This document shows, one piece after another, positions 1 to 6,738 of a stretch of DNA of 25,428 nt. The position numbers were made by a program, and so were the translations under genes. This DNA comes from JBOHCT01 sp050699055 (GTDB lineage: Bacteria > Actinomycetota > Actinomycetes > Streptosporangiales > JBOHCT01), in the NCBI GenBank assembly GCA_050699055.1, contig JBOHCT010000036.1:1-25428 (forward strand), in the 5' to 3' direction. How positions within the stretch are numbered: position 1 is the stretch's first letter; every line of letters starts with the position of its first letter. The notes beneath the pieces are model-generated. The model did no database searches. It was not told the origin of the DNA and worked only from the letters and a program-made list of their open reading frames with translations.

Positions 1-308
1 TCGGACCGGTCGAGGTTCTCGGTCGCGACCGCGCAAACGACGGCGGTGCCGGCGAGGTGGTGGGTGGAGGGTTTGTACGAGAGGTTCAGCGCGTAGTGCC
101 GCACGTCGAAGCCCCCGTTGCCGGCGTACGGGAAGTAGGGGTCGCCCGCGCCGGGCGCGCCAGCGTGGAAGTGTCCGCGGTCCGGGGCGTGATCGGCTCC
201 GTGATCTCTCGTGTGGCCGGCCGCGGCCGGCAGAGCCGCCGTGGCTGTCGCTGTGGTGATCGCGGCCGTGATCACGGCCGTACGGAGTATTGACGTGCGC
301 GGTGACAC
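1..308 (-). CDS. Secreted M1-family metallopeptidase (aminopeptidase N-like), N-terminal part
   Basis: This gene runs off the left edge, so only about 102 residues are visible. The GTG start at 308 is preceded by GGAGGGG about 7 bases upstream. Residues 1-32 look like a signal peptide: a short Arg-containing n-region, an Ala/Thr/Val-rich core and an Ala-rich end. A His-rich linker follows, then GDPYFPYAGNGGFDVRHY and a stretch ending in TENLDRS. That is the characteristic opening of actinobacterial secreted M1 zinc aminopeptidases. The catalytic HExxH motif would lie outside the window. The family removes N-terminal residues from peptides; a secreted nutritional role is inferred. The His-rich linker is somewhat unusual. 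The family call is fairly sure, but substrate and integrity are unknown because most of the gene is missing. Confidence 0.85.
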   Translation of the reverse strand, partial: MSPRTSILRTAVITAAITTATATAALPAAAGHTRDHGADHAPDRGHFHAGAPGAGDPYFPYAGNGGFDVRHYALNLSYKPSTHHLAGTAVVCAVATENLDRS

Positions 309-341
309 GGCTGGTCCCCTCCGCCTTGAGGATGATCGTCA

Positions 342-371
342 TATCTAGCAGGACGATCTTGGGGTGGTCAA
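342..371 (-). promoter_or_regulatory. Promoter of the M1 peptidase gene with an overlapping inverted repeat
   Basis: On the minus strand TTGACC (371-366) lies 18 bases from TAGATA (347-342), close to the housekeeping actinobacterial consensus. Transcription would start near 335 and give a leader of about 27 bases carrying the ribosome binding site. A perfect 7-bp inverted repeat, GATCGTC (334-340) and GACGATC (352-358), flanks the -10 element and could be an operator. The operator role is inference. Confidence 0.5.
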
Positions 372-518
372 TGCCTCGGATGCAGGGGACGGCTGGGACG
401 ATGGACTCATGGCGTCCACCGCGGGGCAGGAGGCGGCCCGCTATGAAGTTCCGCCGGTGCGGGGGCCGCTTGTGTCTTACCGCAGTCAGGTCAGGTGCCT
501 GGTCGGGGTGAAGACGGC

Positions 519-1001
519 TTATGGTGCCCGCCGCCGGTGGCCGGGTCTGGGGATGCGGTCGGTGATGCGGCCGTCCGGGTGTCGGGTGATGTGGATGCGT
601 CCGGGGTGGCGTGCTTTCCATCTGTTGTGGAATCGGCAGCAGAGGGCCAGGTCGTCGATTGCCGTGCGGCCGCCGAGGGCCCACGGCCTCATATGGTCGG
701 CCTGGCACAAGTGGGCGGGGATGTCGCAGCCCTCGACCACGCACCCGCCGTCGCGGTGCTCCAGCACCCGGCGGATGGCGGGGGTGACGAGCCGGTGTTC
801 CCGTCCGAAGCCACAACCATAAGGAGGATACAAACTCCCTATTTCTGGGGGCGTTGGGGCGGAGGGCGTAACCTTCTCCTCAGACACGACAAGGGGCGAA
901 GAACACGCTCTCGCCCCCTCGAGTAGCTCGGTTGGCTCGGTTCGGGAACTCGTCACCAACGGAGACATTGCGGTCCGGGCCGCTCCGCTCCCCACGGCCA
1001 C
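519..1001 (-). pseudogene. C-terminal HNH-nuclease remnant of a DUF222 / 13E12-repeat protein
   Basis: The last two thirds of this 160-codon frame (about 845 down to 519) resemble the C-terminal HNH domain of DUF222/13E12-type proteins. They include GREHRLVTPAIRRVLEHRD, then Cys-x4-Cys (CVVEGC), then QADHMRPW, ALGG and CCRFHNRW. Full-length members run to several hundred residues with an N-terminal DUF222 domain. Here the first 55 or so residues match nothing I recognise, and no upstream extension was found. I therefore read it as a truncated copy. These proteins occur as many paralogues in actinobacterial genomes and their function is poorly known. A short functional HNH protein remains possible, since the zinc-ligand and HNH-core residues all look present. 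Confidence 0.6.
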
Positions 1002-1028
1002 GCTCCTGACGGCCCGGACTTCGTGTTG

Positions 1029-1256
1029 TCAGCAGGCGTCCTGTCGAGGACCCCCACCGTCGTAGTCCGCAGCGTGAGCCTCCGCGGCATCGGCCTCCGT
1101 CGCGGGCGCCGTCACAGTCGCGGTCTCCCCGGCATCGGCGGCCCGATCCGAGGCGACGCTCACGCGCAGCCTGGTGTTCGCCCACACTGCCACGGCAAGT
1201 GCGATCATGAACGCCACTGCTGCCTCGCTCAACAGCACCGTCCACACTGTCATCAT
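1029..1256 (-). CDS. Small single-span membrane protein, hypothetical
   Basis: This is a 75-residue frame beginning MMTVWTVLLSEAAVAF, with AGAAGAGGG about 10 bases upstream of the paired ATG codons. Residues 3-27 form one convincing hydrophobic segment (LLSEAAVAFMIALAVAVW). It is followed by an Arg-containing boundary and an acidic, Ala/Thr-rich tail of about 45 residues, which suggests a bitopic protein. The same frame stays open upstream to 1514, but that part has no recognisable features and the ribosome binding site favours the internal start. I do not recognise a family. It lies upstream of, and in the same direction as, the HNH remnant, with only 27 bases between them. Confidence 0.45.
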   Translation of the reverse strand: MMTVWTVLLSEAAVAFMIALAVAVWANTRLRVSVASDRAADAGETATVTAPATEADAAEAHAADYDGGGPRQDAC

Positions 1257-1699
1257 CGTGCTGGACCCTCTTCTCTCTGATCGTCGAACGAACCCGTGTA
1301 GTGACCATCCGTCATCCACGCGGAGCCCGAGCACAACCGCGCAGGCTGCGCGTCGATCATGGATGAATAGACCGCTTAGATGGATGCTGAGCTGGGGAAA
1401 CTCTCCGCGCTCATTAGACGCAGCATCCTGCGACGCCACGATATTCCAACCCGCCGCGAAGCTCTCTCGGAGCCAATGTGACTCTCGACACGCGTCCCCG
1501 ACCCGCGTCGCCAAGCTGGTTTACACCGCAGCGGTGATCGCCCGACTCTGATCATCCCCGAGACCGCCAGTATCTCCAACAAGGGCAAGCACCGGCCCGG
1601 CACCCCTTCCGTGCGGGTGGCCTCGTCCGCCACCTGAGGCGGCGCCCAACGGGCTGCCCGATGTCCTCCTTTGTCGGAGCGGGATGCCAGGATTGGCTC
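1257..1699. other. Gene-poor stretch without a recognisable feature
   Basis: Several overlapping frames are open here, but none has a good start site or a recognisable family signature. It separates the leftward small membrane protein from the rightward SDR gene, so both promoters should lie within it. I could not place either with confidence. Confidence 0.4.
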
Positions 1700-2626
1700 A
1701 TGCTTCTCGTGACCGGCGCGACCGGCTACCTCGGCGCGACGCTCGTGGCGTTGCTCACCGCGCGGGGGCTGCCCGTACGCGCCATCGTCCGCGACCCCCA
1801 GCGTGGCGATGTGCTGCCTGACGGGGTGGAGCGCGTCTCGGCCGATCTCGACGACGAGGCTTCGATCGAGCGGGCGGTCGAGGGATGCGAGGGTGTGTTC
1901 CACATGGCCGCGGCCCTCAGCGGCGGCTCTTTGGAGGACGCTCGGCGGGTGAACGTGCGGGGCACCCGGCACCTGCTCCGCGCGGCCACCAGGGCCGGGG
2001 TGCGGCGGGTCGTCCACACCAGCACCAGCGCGGCGATCATCGAGCGGTCCGGCCTGACGAGCGAAACCGCACGCAACGCGACCGCGCTCGCCGACCCGTA
2101 CTCGATCACCAAGACCGAGGCGGAGGGGCAGGTCTTCGCCGCCGTGGCCGACGGGCTCGACGCCCGGATCGTCAACGTGACCAACGCCTACGGTCCGAGC
2201 CCGCGAGGTGCGCACAGCTACAACAGCCTGTTCGCCGCCGCCGCCCGCGGCGAGGTGCACGAGATCGTCGACGCGCGGGTCGGCTGGGTGCTCGCCGAGG
2301 ACGTCGCGCTCGGGCACCTGCTCGCGTACGAGCGGGGCGAGCCGGGCCGCCGTTACCTCCTCTGCGGCGAGGTCGCGTCGTTCCCGCAGGTCCTCGACAC
2401 GTACGCGGAGCTGGTCGGCAGCCCGCACCGGGTGCGCGCCCTGCCGCCGGGGACCACCCTGGGCGACGGCGCGCCGCAGTACGCCGTGCGTTCCGAGGTG
2501 TACGGCAAGCTGGGCCCGACGCGGGTGGACGACGGTCAGGCCCGTGCGCTCGGCTTCGCCCCGCGGGGACTCGACGAGGGGCTCCGGCTCACCGCGTCCT
2601 GGCTCGCAGGCGGCCCGGCCGCGTAA
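1700..2626 (+). CDS. NAD(P)-dependent epimerase/dehydratase (extended SDR family)
   Basis: The 308-residue product opens with MLLVTGATGYLG, the Rossmann TGxxGxxG dinucleotide-binding motif of extended short-chain dehydrogenases. HTSTSAA supplies the usual Ser/Thr of the active site near residue 108. YSITK gives the catalytic Tyr134 and Lys138. Later segments (VTNAYGPSP; a VLAEDVALGHLLAYERG region) match atypical SDRs of the dihydroflavonol-4-reductase/NAD-epimerase type. The reading frame is open from 1661, but the start at 1700 places the Rossmann motif at the N-terminus as is usual. The substrate cannot be told from sequence: sugar nucleotides, steroids and flavonoid-like ketones are all used by this superfamily. 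It appears monocistronic. Confidence 0.85.
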   Translation: MLLVTGATGYLGATLVALLTARGLPVRAIVRDPQRGDVLPDGVERVSADLDDEASIERAVEGCEGVFHMAAALSGGSLEDARRVNVRGTRHLLRAATRAGVRRVVHTSTSAAIIERSGLTSETARNATALADPYSITKTEAEGQVFAAVADGLDARIVNVTNAYGPSPRGAHSYNSLFAAAARGEVHEIVDARVGWVLAEDVALGHLLAYERGEPGRRYLLCGEVASFPQVLDTYAELVGSPHRVRALPPGTTLGDGAPQYAVRSEVYGKLGPTRVDDGQARALGFAPRGLDEGLRLTASWLAGGPAA

Positions 2627-2646
2627 GAGCCCCCACGACGACACGG

Positions 2647-2799
2647 TCAGACGCGCTCACGTTCGTGGAGAAGGTGGGCGAGCCCGATCCACGAGTCCGC
2701 GAGCTTCTCCAGACGCTCCATCAACGCGAGGTTCGTCTCCGCCTCGGCGGCGTCCAACAAACGAGCGGCGTTGTGAATGGCCTGCTCAGTATCGACCAT
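2647..2799 (-). CDS. Small 50-residue helical protein, hypothetical
   Basis: The frame begins MVDTEQAIHNAARLLDAAEA with GGGGAG placed 5 bases before the ATG. The whole product is charged and predicted helical (Ala, Leu, Glu, Arg), with no Cys, no membrane span and no signal peptide. A heptad-like pattern of Leu and Ala suggests a short coiled coil or helical hairpin. It converges on the SDR gene, whose stop lies 20 bases away. I do not recognise the family. The coding call rests on the ribosome binding site and codon usage; a longer frame up to 2862 has no better start. Confidence 0.45.
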   Translation of the reverse strand: MVDTEQAIHNAARLLDAAEAETNLALMERLEKLADSWIGLAHLLHERERV

Positions 2800-2932
2800 C
2801 TCCGCTCCCCTCGTCCGTGCCGAACCCCGAGAATCTCGCCTAGTGTCTCGTCGCCACGACACATGTTACAAGGGTCCTGACGCCCGACACCCCGGGCTAC
2901 TCTGTCAGCGTCACGGGGAGGACCTTCGTCGT

Positions 2933-3330
2933 GAGAAAACTGAGCGCGGGGATCCTCTCTCCCAGGTCATCAAGAAAAAGGCTCGCGTGCGGAAGAAGCA
3001 TGGCGAGAAGGTTATCAAACTCGCGCCCGGCCAGTAGGTGCAGATGAGCCTCGAGAACGCCGGCAACATCTTTACAATCCCGGCTGATTTCGGTGCACTT
3101 CGCGGGGGCCTTCCTCGACGATCTCGCCCGCACCGCCGACGGCGGCACGGTGTAGACCGACGGCGTCGAGGCGGGCACCGAAGCTGGTCGTCCGACGGGT
3201 GGACCCGGATGACCGGGACCACGACCGAGAGGGCTCCGCACTATTACGTGGTGGAGAACCGCCGGTTCGTCGGCTACGTCGACACGCTGCGGACCGGCCC
3301 GTACAACTGGGGCTGGGAGTGCACCCGACT
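2933..3330 (+). pseudogene. Decayed M6 metalloprotease (immune inhibitor A family), catalytic domain deleted
   Basis: Pieces of an immune inhibitor A-type protease are visible in order. In one frame 2933-3037 reads REKTERGDPLSQ then HGEKVIKLAPGQ, which resembles the propeptide. After an in-frame TAG (3035-3037) it resumes as VQMSLENAGNIFTIPADFG, the start of the mature part. At about 3093 another frame gives FAGAFLDDLARTADGG, a second TAG at 3153, and TDGVEAG. After a shift near 3185-3200 a third stretch reads RMTGTTTERAPHYYVVENR then VDTLRTGPYNWGWE. These last parts match the C-terminal beta-domain of the family. The roughly 400-600 residues between them, including the HExxH catalytic centre, are gone. 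Two stops, a frameshift and the large deletion rule out a functional protease. Confidence 0.75.
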
Positions 3331-3337
3331 GACACCG

Positions 3338-3378
3338 GGCCGAGGGGGTCGGGAGCACGCTCTCCGGCCCCCTCGGCC
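3338..3378. terminator. Strong hairpin between the M6 remnant and the convergent transporter gene
   Basis: GGCCGAGGGGG (3338-3348) pairs perfectly with CCCCCTCGGCC (3368-3378), an 11-bp GC-rich stem. A shorter GGAG/CTCC helix lies inside the 19-base loop. It lies just past the end of the minus-strand gene (stop at 3401) and past the plus-strand remnant, so it probably terminates transcription from both sides. There is no U-run, which is common for actinobacterial terminators. Confidence 0.6.
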
Positions 3379-3400
3379 GCCCGGTACCCCCAGCGTGGAG

Positions 3401-4519
3401 TCAGACCGCGATCAGGACCAGCGGTACGCCGAGAAGCGCCACACAGCAGGCGAGCAGGGTCTTCCTGCTCGCGAGGACCAGTGCGGCGACGCGGAGGCAG
3501 GCGCGCTGGAGGAGCGGGTACGCGGCGACCAGCAGGGTCAGGGTCCATACCGCAACCGCGACCGTGATGGCCGCGACGACCTGGATGGCGTGCTGGTTGC
3601 CGAGAACGCCTGCCGCGACGAACGTGTCGGCGAGCGTCGTGATGTTGGCCCCCGCGACGTACGGGATGGTGTCCTTGAGCCGCAGGTGCCGCCGGGCGAC
3701 CAGGGGCACGAGCACGGTGAGCGAGACGGACACCGAGAGGGTCAGCAGGCACACGAGGCAGCCGAGGCCGAACATCGCCCACTTACGGGTGAACCACGCG
3801 TCCGTGTGCCCGGCGAACCTGTCCCCCTTGACCCGCGGCATGCCGCCGTCGAAGACGCGGAAGCCGAGCAGCAGGACCGCGACCCCGAGCGGGAAGAGCA
3901 GCGGGCCGGGGAGCACGGACCCCGCCAGCGGCGCCACCCAGCCCAGCGCGGCGTCGGTGAGAGAGAACGCCACGCCAGGAGTACCCGGCCCGGAAACCGC
4001 CACCGTGCCGAGCGCACCGACCTTGAGCAGCCCGAAGCCGATCGCGGCCGCCGGCACGTACGCGACCGCGGTGACGAACAGCGCGACCACCCCGATGGAC
4101 AGCGGCGGCCGGCGCCCTCCGCGTGCGGTGTGGCGCAGCGCGTAGATCGTACCGGCCACCAACACCACGAAGGCCGCGCCGAGCCGCGACCCGGTGATCA
4201 TGGTGAACGCGTCTGTCCAGTTGATCGCGCCGCCGTCGAGTAGGCTCAGGGCGGAGGCGGCGATCGGCGAGCCCGATAGCACCAGACAGGACCCCAACCA
4301 GCCCAGTCCGAGGGTGCTCCACGCGTTGTCGGTGAAGGCCGACCCGGACAGCGCCGGTTCGAGCGCGGAGGCCCCGGACTTCATCAGCTGGAGCGCCGCC
4401 ACGAACAGGACGAACCCGCCCAAGAGGCAGAGGACGCGCCTCGCGACCGCTCGCGCCCTCTTCGTGGGGCTCTCTGGCGGGGGCGAGACGAGCCGCGTCT
4501 TCTCCGTCGCAAGCGTCAC
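3401..4519 (-). CDS. Na/Pi-cotransporter-like multispan membrane protein
   Basis: The 372-residue product has about eight to nine hydrophobic segments and two inverted half-repeats. The first half carries GSCLVLSGSPIAASALSL and MITGSRLGAAFVVL. The second carries YVAGANITTLADTFVAAGVL. The pairing of SGSPxAA/GSRLGA with GANITTLADT is typical of the Na+/phosphate cotransporter superfamily (PF02690-like) as found in actinobacteria. The classical QSSS motifs of NptA-type symporters are replaced, so the substrate is uncertain and phosphate is only a guess. The N-terminal 25 residues are cytoplasmic and basic. The GTG start at 4519 has no convincing Shine-Dalgarno sequence, which fits a leaderless transcript from the promoter just upstream. 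It is probably monocistronic. Confidence 0.75.
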   Translation of the reverse strand: MTLATEKTRLVSPPPESPTKRARAVARRVLCLLGGFVLFVAALQLMKSGASALEPALSGSAFTDNAWSTLGLGWLGSCLVLSGSPIAASALSLLDGGAINWTDAFTMITGSRLGAAFVVLVAGTIYALRHTARGGRRPPLSIGVVALFVTAVAYVPAAAIGFGLLKVGALGTVAVSGPGTPGVAFSLTDAALGWVAPLAGSVLPGPLLFPLGVAVLLLGFRVFDGGMPRVKGDRFAGHTDAWFTRKWAMFGLGCLVCLLTLSVSVSLTVLVPLVARRHLRLKDTIPYVAGANITTLADTFVAAGVLGNQHAIQVVAAITVAVAVWTLTLLVAAYPLLQRACLRVAALVLASRKTLLACCVALLGVPLVLIAV

Positions 4520-4526
4520 AGAGACG

Positions 4527-4556
4527 ATGAGACACCTTCTCTACCTTCTTTGTCAA
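4527..4556 (-). promoter_or_regulatory. Promoter for a leaderless transcript of the Na/Pi-like gene
   Basis: On the minus strand a perfect TTGACA (4556-4551) is followed after 18 bases by TCTCAT (4532-4527). The latter matches the -10 consensus at four of six positions. Seven bases later comes the GTG start at 4519, which lacks a ribosome binding site. Initiation at about the first base of the start codon would explain this. Leaderless mRNAs are common in actinobacteria. Confidence 0.4.
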
Positions 4557-4631
4557 CATAGTGCCGAACTGAGCTCGCCCGTGCGTCTCATGATGCGGGA
4601 CCATAAGCGCGCTGGCTCGGCCCCTCCTCCA

Positions 4632-4681
4632 TGCTCACGAAAGCTTCTCCCCGCGATAAAAGCGAGGAGTGTTCGTGATCA
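4632..4681 (-). repeat. 50-bp palindromic element, copy A
   Basis: The outer arms TGCTCACGAA and TTCGTGATCA pair with one mismatch. Inside are a CTCC/GGAG helix and an AT-rich apex (CGCGATAAAAGCG). Read on the minus strand it shares TGATC, CGAA, TCCTCGCT, GGGA and AAGCTT in the same order with the element at 14551-14600, which is also 50 bases long. It lies in the spacer between the Rrf2 gene and the Na/Pi-like gene. I take the two as members of a dispersed palindromic repeat family; the function is unknown. Confidence 0.6.
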
Positions 4682-4715
4682 GGGGATGCTGCGCCTGTGC
4701 GGCTCCCAGGATCAG

Positions 4716-4777
4716 CGGCGCTCCAACGCGCCGGCGGGACAGGCACGGTTCCGGTCACCGGCGCTCCAACGCGCCGG
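4716..4777 (-). terminator. Two tandem hairpins at the end of the Rrf2 gene (19-bp direct repeat)
   Basis: CGGCGCTCCAACGCGCCGG occurs at 4716-4734 and again at 4759-4777. Each copy folds on itself (GGCGC/GCGCC arms, 6-base loop). The second copy includes the last codons of the Rrf2 gene. The first lies downstream of its stop. This arrangement suggests a duplicated terminator hairpin. Confidence 0.5.
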
Positions 4778-5207
4778 GCTGCGTCAACTCGGCCGTGACC
4801 TCCGCGGGCATGTCACCGGCGACGACGTCCGCGATCGTCACGGTCTCGAGCACCCGCCGCAGCGCCGCGCGGGTCGCCAGCCAGACGTCGCGGAGGCCCG
4901 CCGTCGAGGGCGGGTACGTCACATCCTCGGGTGGCGCGCCGTGGACGTCCGCCAGCGGTCCTTCGACCGCCCGGATGACGTCGGCCACGGAGATCTTCTC
5001 GGACGGGCGTGCCAGCCAGTACCCACCGTCGCTCCCCCGCCTGCTGTCCACCAGCCTCGCCACCCGCAGCGAGGCCAGGATGTTCAGCAGGAACCGCACG
5101 GGGATGTCCTGACGCCATGCGACGGTCTCGGCCTTGAGCGGGGACGCCGCGGAGGCGCTGGCCATCTCCGCCATCGCCCGCACCGCGTAGTCGACCTTCG
5201 CCGTCAC
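4755..5207 (-). CDS. Rrf2-family transcriptional regulator without Fe-S cysteines
   Basis: The product begins TAKVDYAVRAMAEMA, the opening helix of Rrf2 winged-helix regulators. It continues with a recognition region (KAETVAWRQDIPVRFLLNIL), the wing SRRGSDGGYWLARP and the conserved ISVADVIRAVEGPLADV. The usual length is about 150 residues; this one has 150 with the GTG at 5207. That start has GGAAGG six bases upstream. A GTG at 5213 would give MRVTAKVDYA but leaves no room for a ribosome binding site. The three cysteines that bind the iron-sulphur cluster in IscR and NsrR are absent, so it senses something else. It lies 173 bases downstream of a P450 gene on the same strand. The spacer holds short TCAGAC/GTCTGA repeats that could be its operator. 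Confidence 0.85.
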   Translation of the reverse strand: MTAKVDYAVRAMAEMASASAASPLKAETVAWRQDIPVRFLLNILASLRVARLVDSRRGSDGGYWLARPSEKISVADVIRAVEGPLADVHGAPPEDVTYPPSTAGLRDVWLATRAALRRVLETVTIADVVAGDMPAEVTAELTQPGALERR

Positions 5208-5307
5208 CCGCACCCTTCCAGTCTGACGCATGCGGTCCGAGACAGCGCAAAGGCCGCGCGGGCAGTCAGGGCGCGTCTGATAGACCACGCCACCCATGAC
5301 CCGCTTT

Positions 5308-5343
5308 CTCAGACGGCGGGGTTGGGCGGAGGGGATGTCTGAG
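5308..5343. promoter_or_regulatory. Inverted repeat upstream of the Rrf2 gene, possible operator
   Basis: CTCAGAC (5308-5314) and GTCTGAG (5337-5343) form a perfect 7-bp inverted repeat with a 22-base spacer. A further GTCTGATAGAC lies at about 5274-5284 and another TCAGAC near 5372. The repetition of the same half-site between the P450 and Rrf2 genes suggests a regulator-binding region, possibly for Rrf2 autoregulation. It could also form an RNA hairpin at the end of the P450 message. Confidence 0.3.
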
Positions 5344-5380
5344 TGACCGCGCCGCCGCTGACGCGATCCGTCAGACACCC

Positions 5381-6661
5381 TTAAGCCGGCCGGCCGCCGA
5401 GTGGCCGGCCGGGCGTGAAACGTACCGGCAGGTGCTTGACCCCGTTGATGAAGTTCGAGACGAGCCGCTCGGGTTCGCCGGCCAGCCCGATGTCCGGCAG
5501 CCGCCACAGCGCCTCGCGCAAGAACAGCCGCAGCTGCAGCCGGGCGAAGTGCGCGCCGAGGCACAGGTGCGGACCGTCGCCGAAAGCGACGTGGTCGTTC
5601 GGGTCACGCGCCACGTCGAACCGGTAAGGATCGGGGAACCGCCGCTCGTCGTAGTTCGCGGAGGCGTGGAAGACGACGACCTTGTCGCCCGCCGCGATCG
5701 GCTGCCCGGCCACCTCGGTATCGTCCGTGGCCGTACGCCGGAAGCTCAGCACCGGCGGGTGCCAGCGCAGCATCTCCTCGATCGCGGAGTCCAGCAGCGA
5801 CGGATCGTCGAGAACCCGGCGGCGTTCCCCCGCGTGCTCGATGAGCGCGAGCATCCCGCCGGGGGTGGCGCTGCGTACGGTGTCGTTGCCGGCGACCGAG
5901 ATCAGGAAGAAGAACATCTGCGTCTCGGCGTCGGTCAGCCGCCTGCCGTCGACCTCGGCCGTCGCGAGCGCGGTCATGACGTCGTCGGCCGGGTGCGCCC
6001 GCTTGTACGCCGCCAGCGTGTCGGCATACGCGAACATCTCCCGCAGCTGGCCGGGCGAGCGCGGGTTGACAGGCTTGCCGTCGGCGCCGCGTACGAGGTG
6101 GGCGTGCTCCGGGTCCTGGTAGCCGATGATCCGGTTGGTCCATTCGAGCAGCAGTCCCCGGTCGCTCTCCGGCACCCCCATCAGGTCGGCGAGGTTGCGT
6201 ACCGGGAAGTCGTCTGTGACGTCGACAGCGAGGTCGCACTCCCCGCGCTCGACGACCGCGTCGATGAGCCGGCGCGCGCGGGCGGCCACCTGGTCGGCGA
6301 ACCGTTCGACCCGCCGCGGCGTGAACGCCCTGCTCACGATCCGGCGCAGCCGCATGTGCTCGGGCGGGTCCATATTGAGCATCATCCCGCGGATGAACGG
6401 CAGGTCATCGGGGTCGGGGTCGCGGATCTGCGTCGCCCCGAGCCACGAGGAGAAGCGTGCGGGCGTACGCAGGACGTGCGAGACATGGGCGTAGCGGGTG
6501 ACCGCCCAGAACCCCGGCCCGGCGGGCCAGCCGAGCACCTCTGGCTCCGCCTGCCAGGACACCGGCCGCTCATCGCGAAGCCGGCGGAAGGACTCGTGTG
6601 GGATGCCCCGCGCGTACACGCGCGGGTCGAACACGTCCGGAACGGTATCGGCCTCGCTCAT
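5381..6661 (-). CDS. Cytochrome P450 monooxygenase
   Basis: This is a 426-residue soluble bacterial P450. The I-helix oxygen-activation motif is AGNDT (257-261), the K-helix ExxR is EMLR (296-299), and the haem loop is FGDGPHLCLG with the axial thiolate at Cys367. MDPPEHMRLRRIVSRAFTP is the conserved C-helix region. Such enzymes hydroxylate or epoxidise small hydrophobic substrates using electrons from a ferredoxin or reductase, none of which is encoded nearby. The overall look resembles actinobacterial CYPs acting on steroids or terpenes, but the substrate is not deducible. GGAG lies 8 bases before the ATG. It follows the alpha/beta hydrolase with a 77-base gap on the same strand, so the two may be co-transcribed in one catabolic or tailoring pathway. 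Confidence 0.92.
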   Translation of the reverse strand: MSEADTVPDVFDPRVYARGIPHESFRRLRDERPVSWQAEPEVLGWPAGPGFWAVTRYAHVSHVLRTPARFSSWLGATQIRDPDPDDLPFIRGMMLNMDPPEHMRLRRIVSRAFTPRRVERFADQVAARARRLIDAVVERGECDLAVDVTDDFPVRNLADLMGVPESDRGLLLEWTNRIIGYQDPEHAHLVRGADGKPVNPRSPGQLREMFAYADTLAAYKRAHPADDVMTALATAEVDGRRLTDAETQMFFFLISVAGNDTVRSATPGGMLALIEHAGERRRVLDDPSLLDSAIEEMLRWHPPVLSFRRTATDDTEVAGQPIAAGDKVVVFHASANYDERRFPDPYRFDVARDPNDHVAFGDGPHLCLGAHFARLQLRLFLREALWRLPDIGLAGEPERLVSNFINGVKHLPVRFTPGRPLGGRPA

Positions 6662-6738
6662 GTCGCCGGCTCCAGCTCCGGCTGCGCCTTCGTGTCGCTC
6701 ATGCCTCGGTCCCTTACGGTGGCGCCCTCACCAGCCTT

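Noticed and set aside
3038..4243. A 401-codon plus-strand frame
   Set aside because: Only its first 95 or so codons carry similarity (the M6 protease remnant). The rest is antisense to the Na/Pi-like gene and is Arg/Asp/Glu/His-rich shadow sequence.
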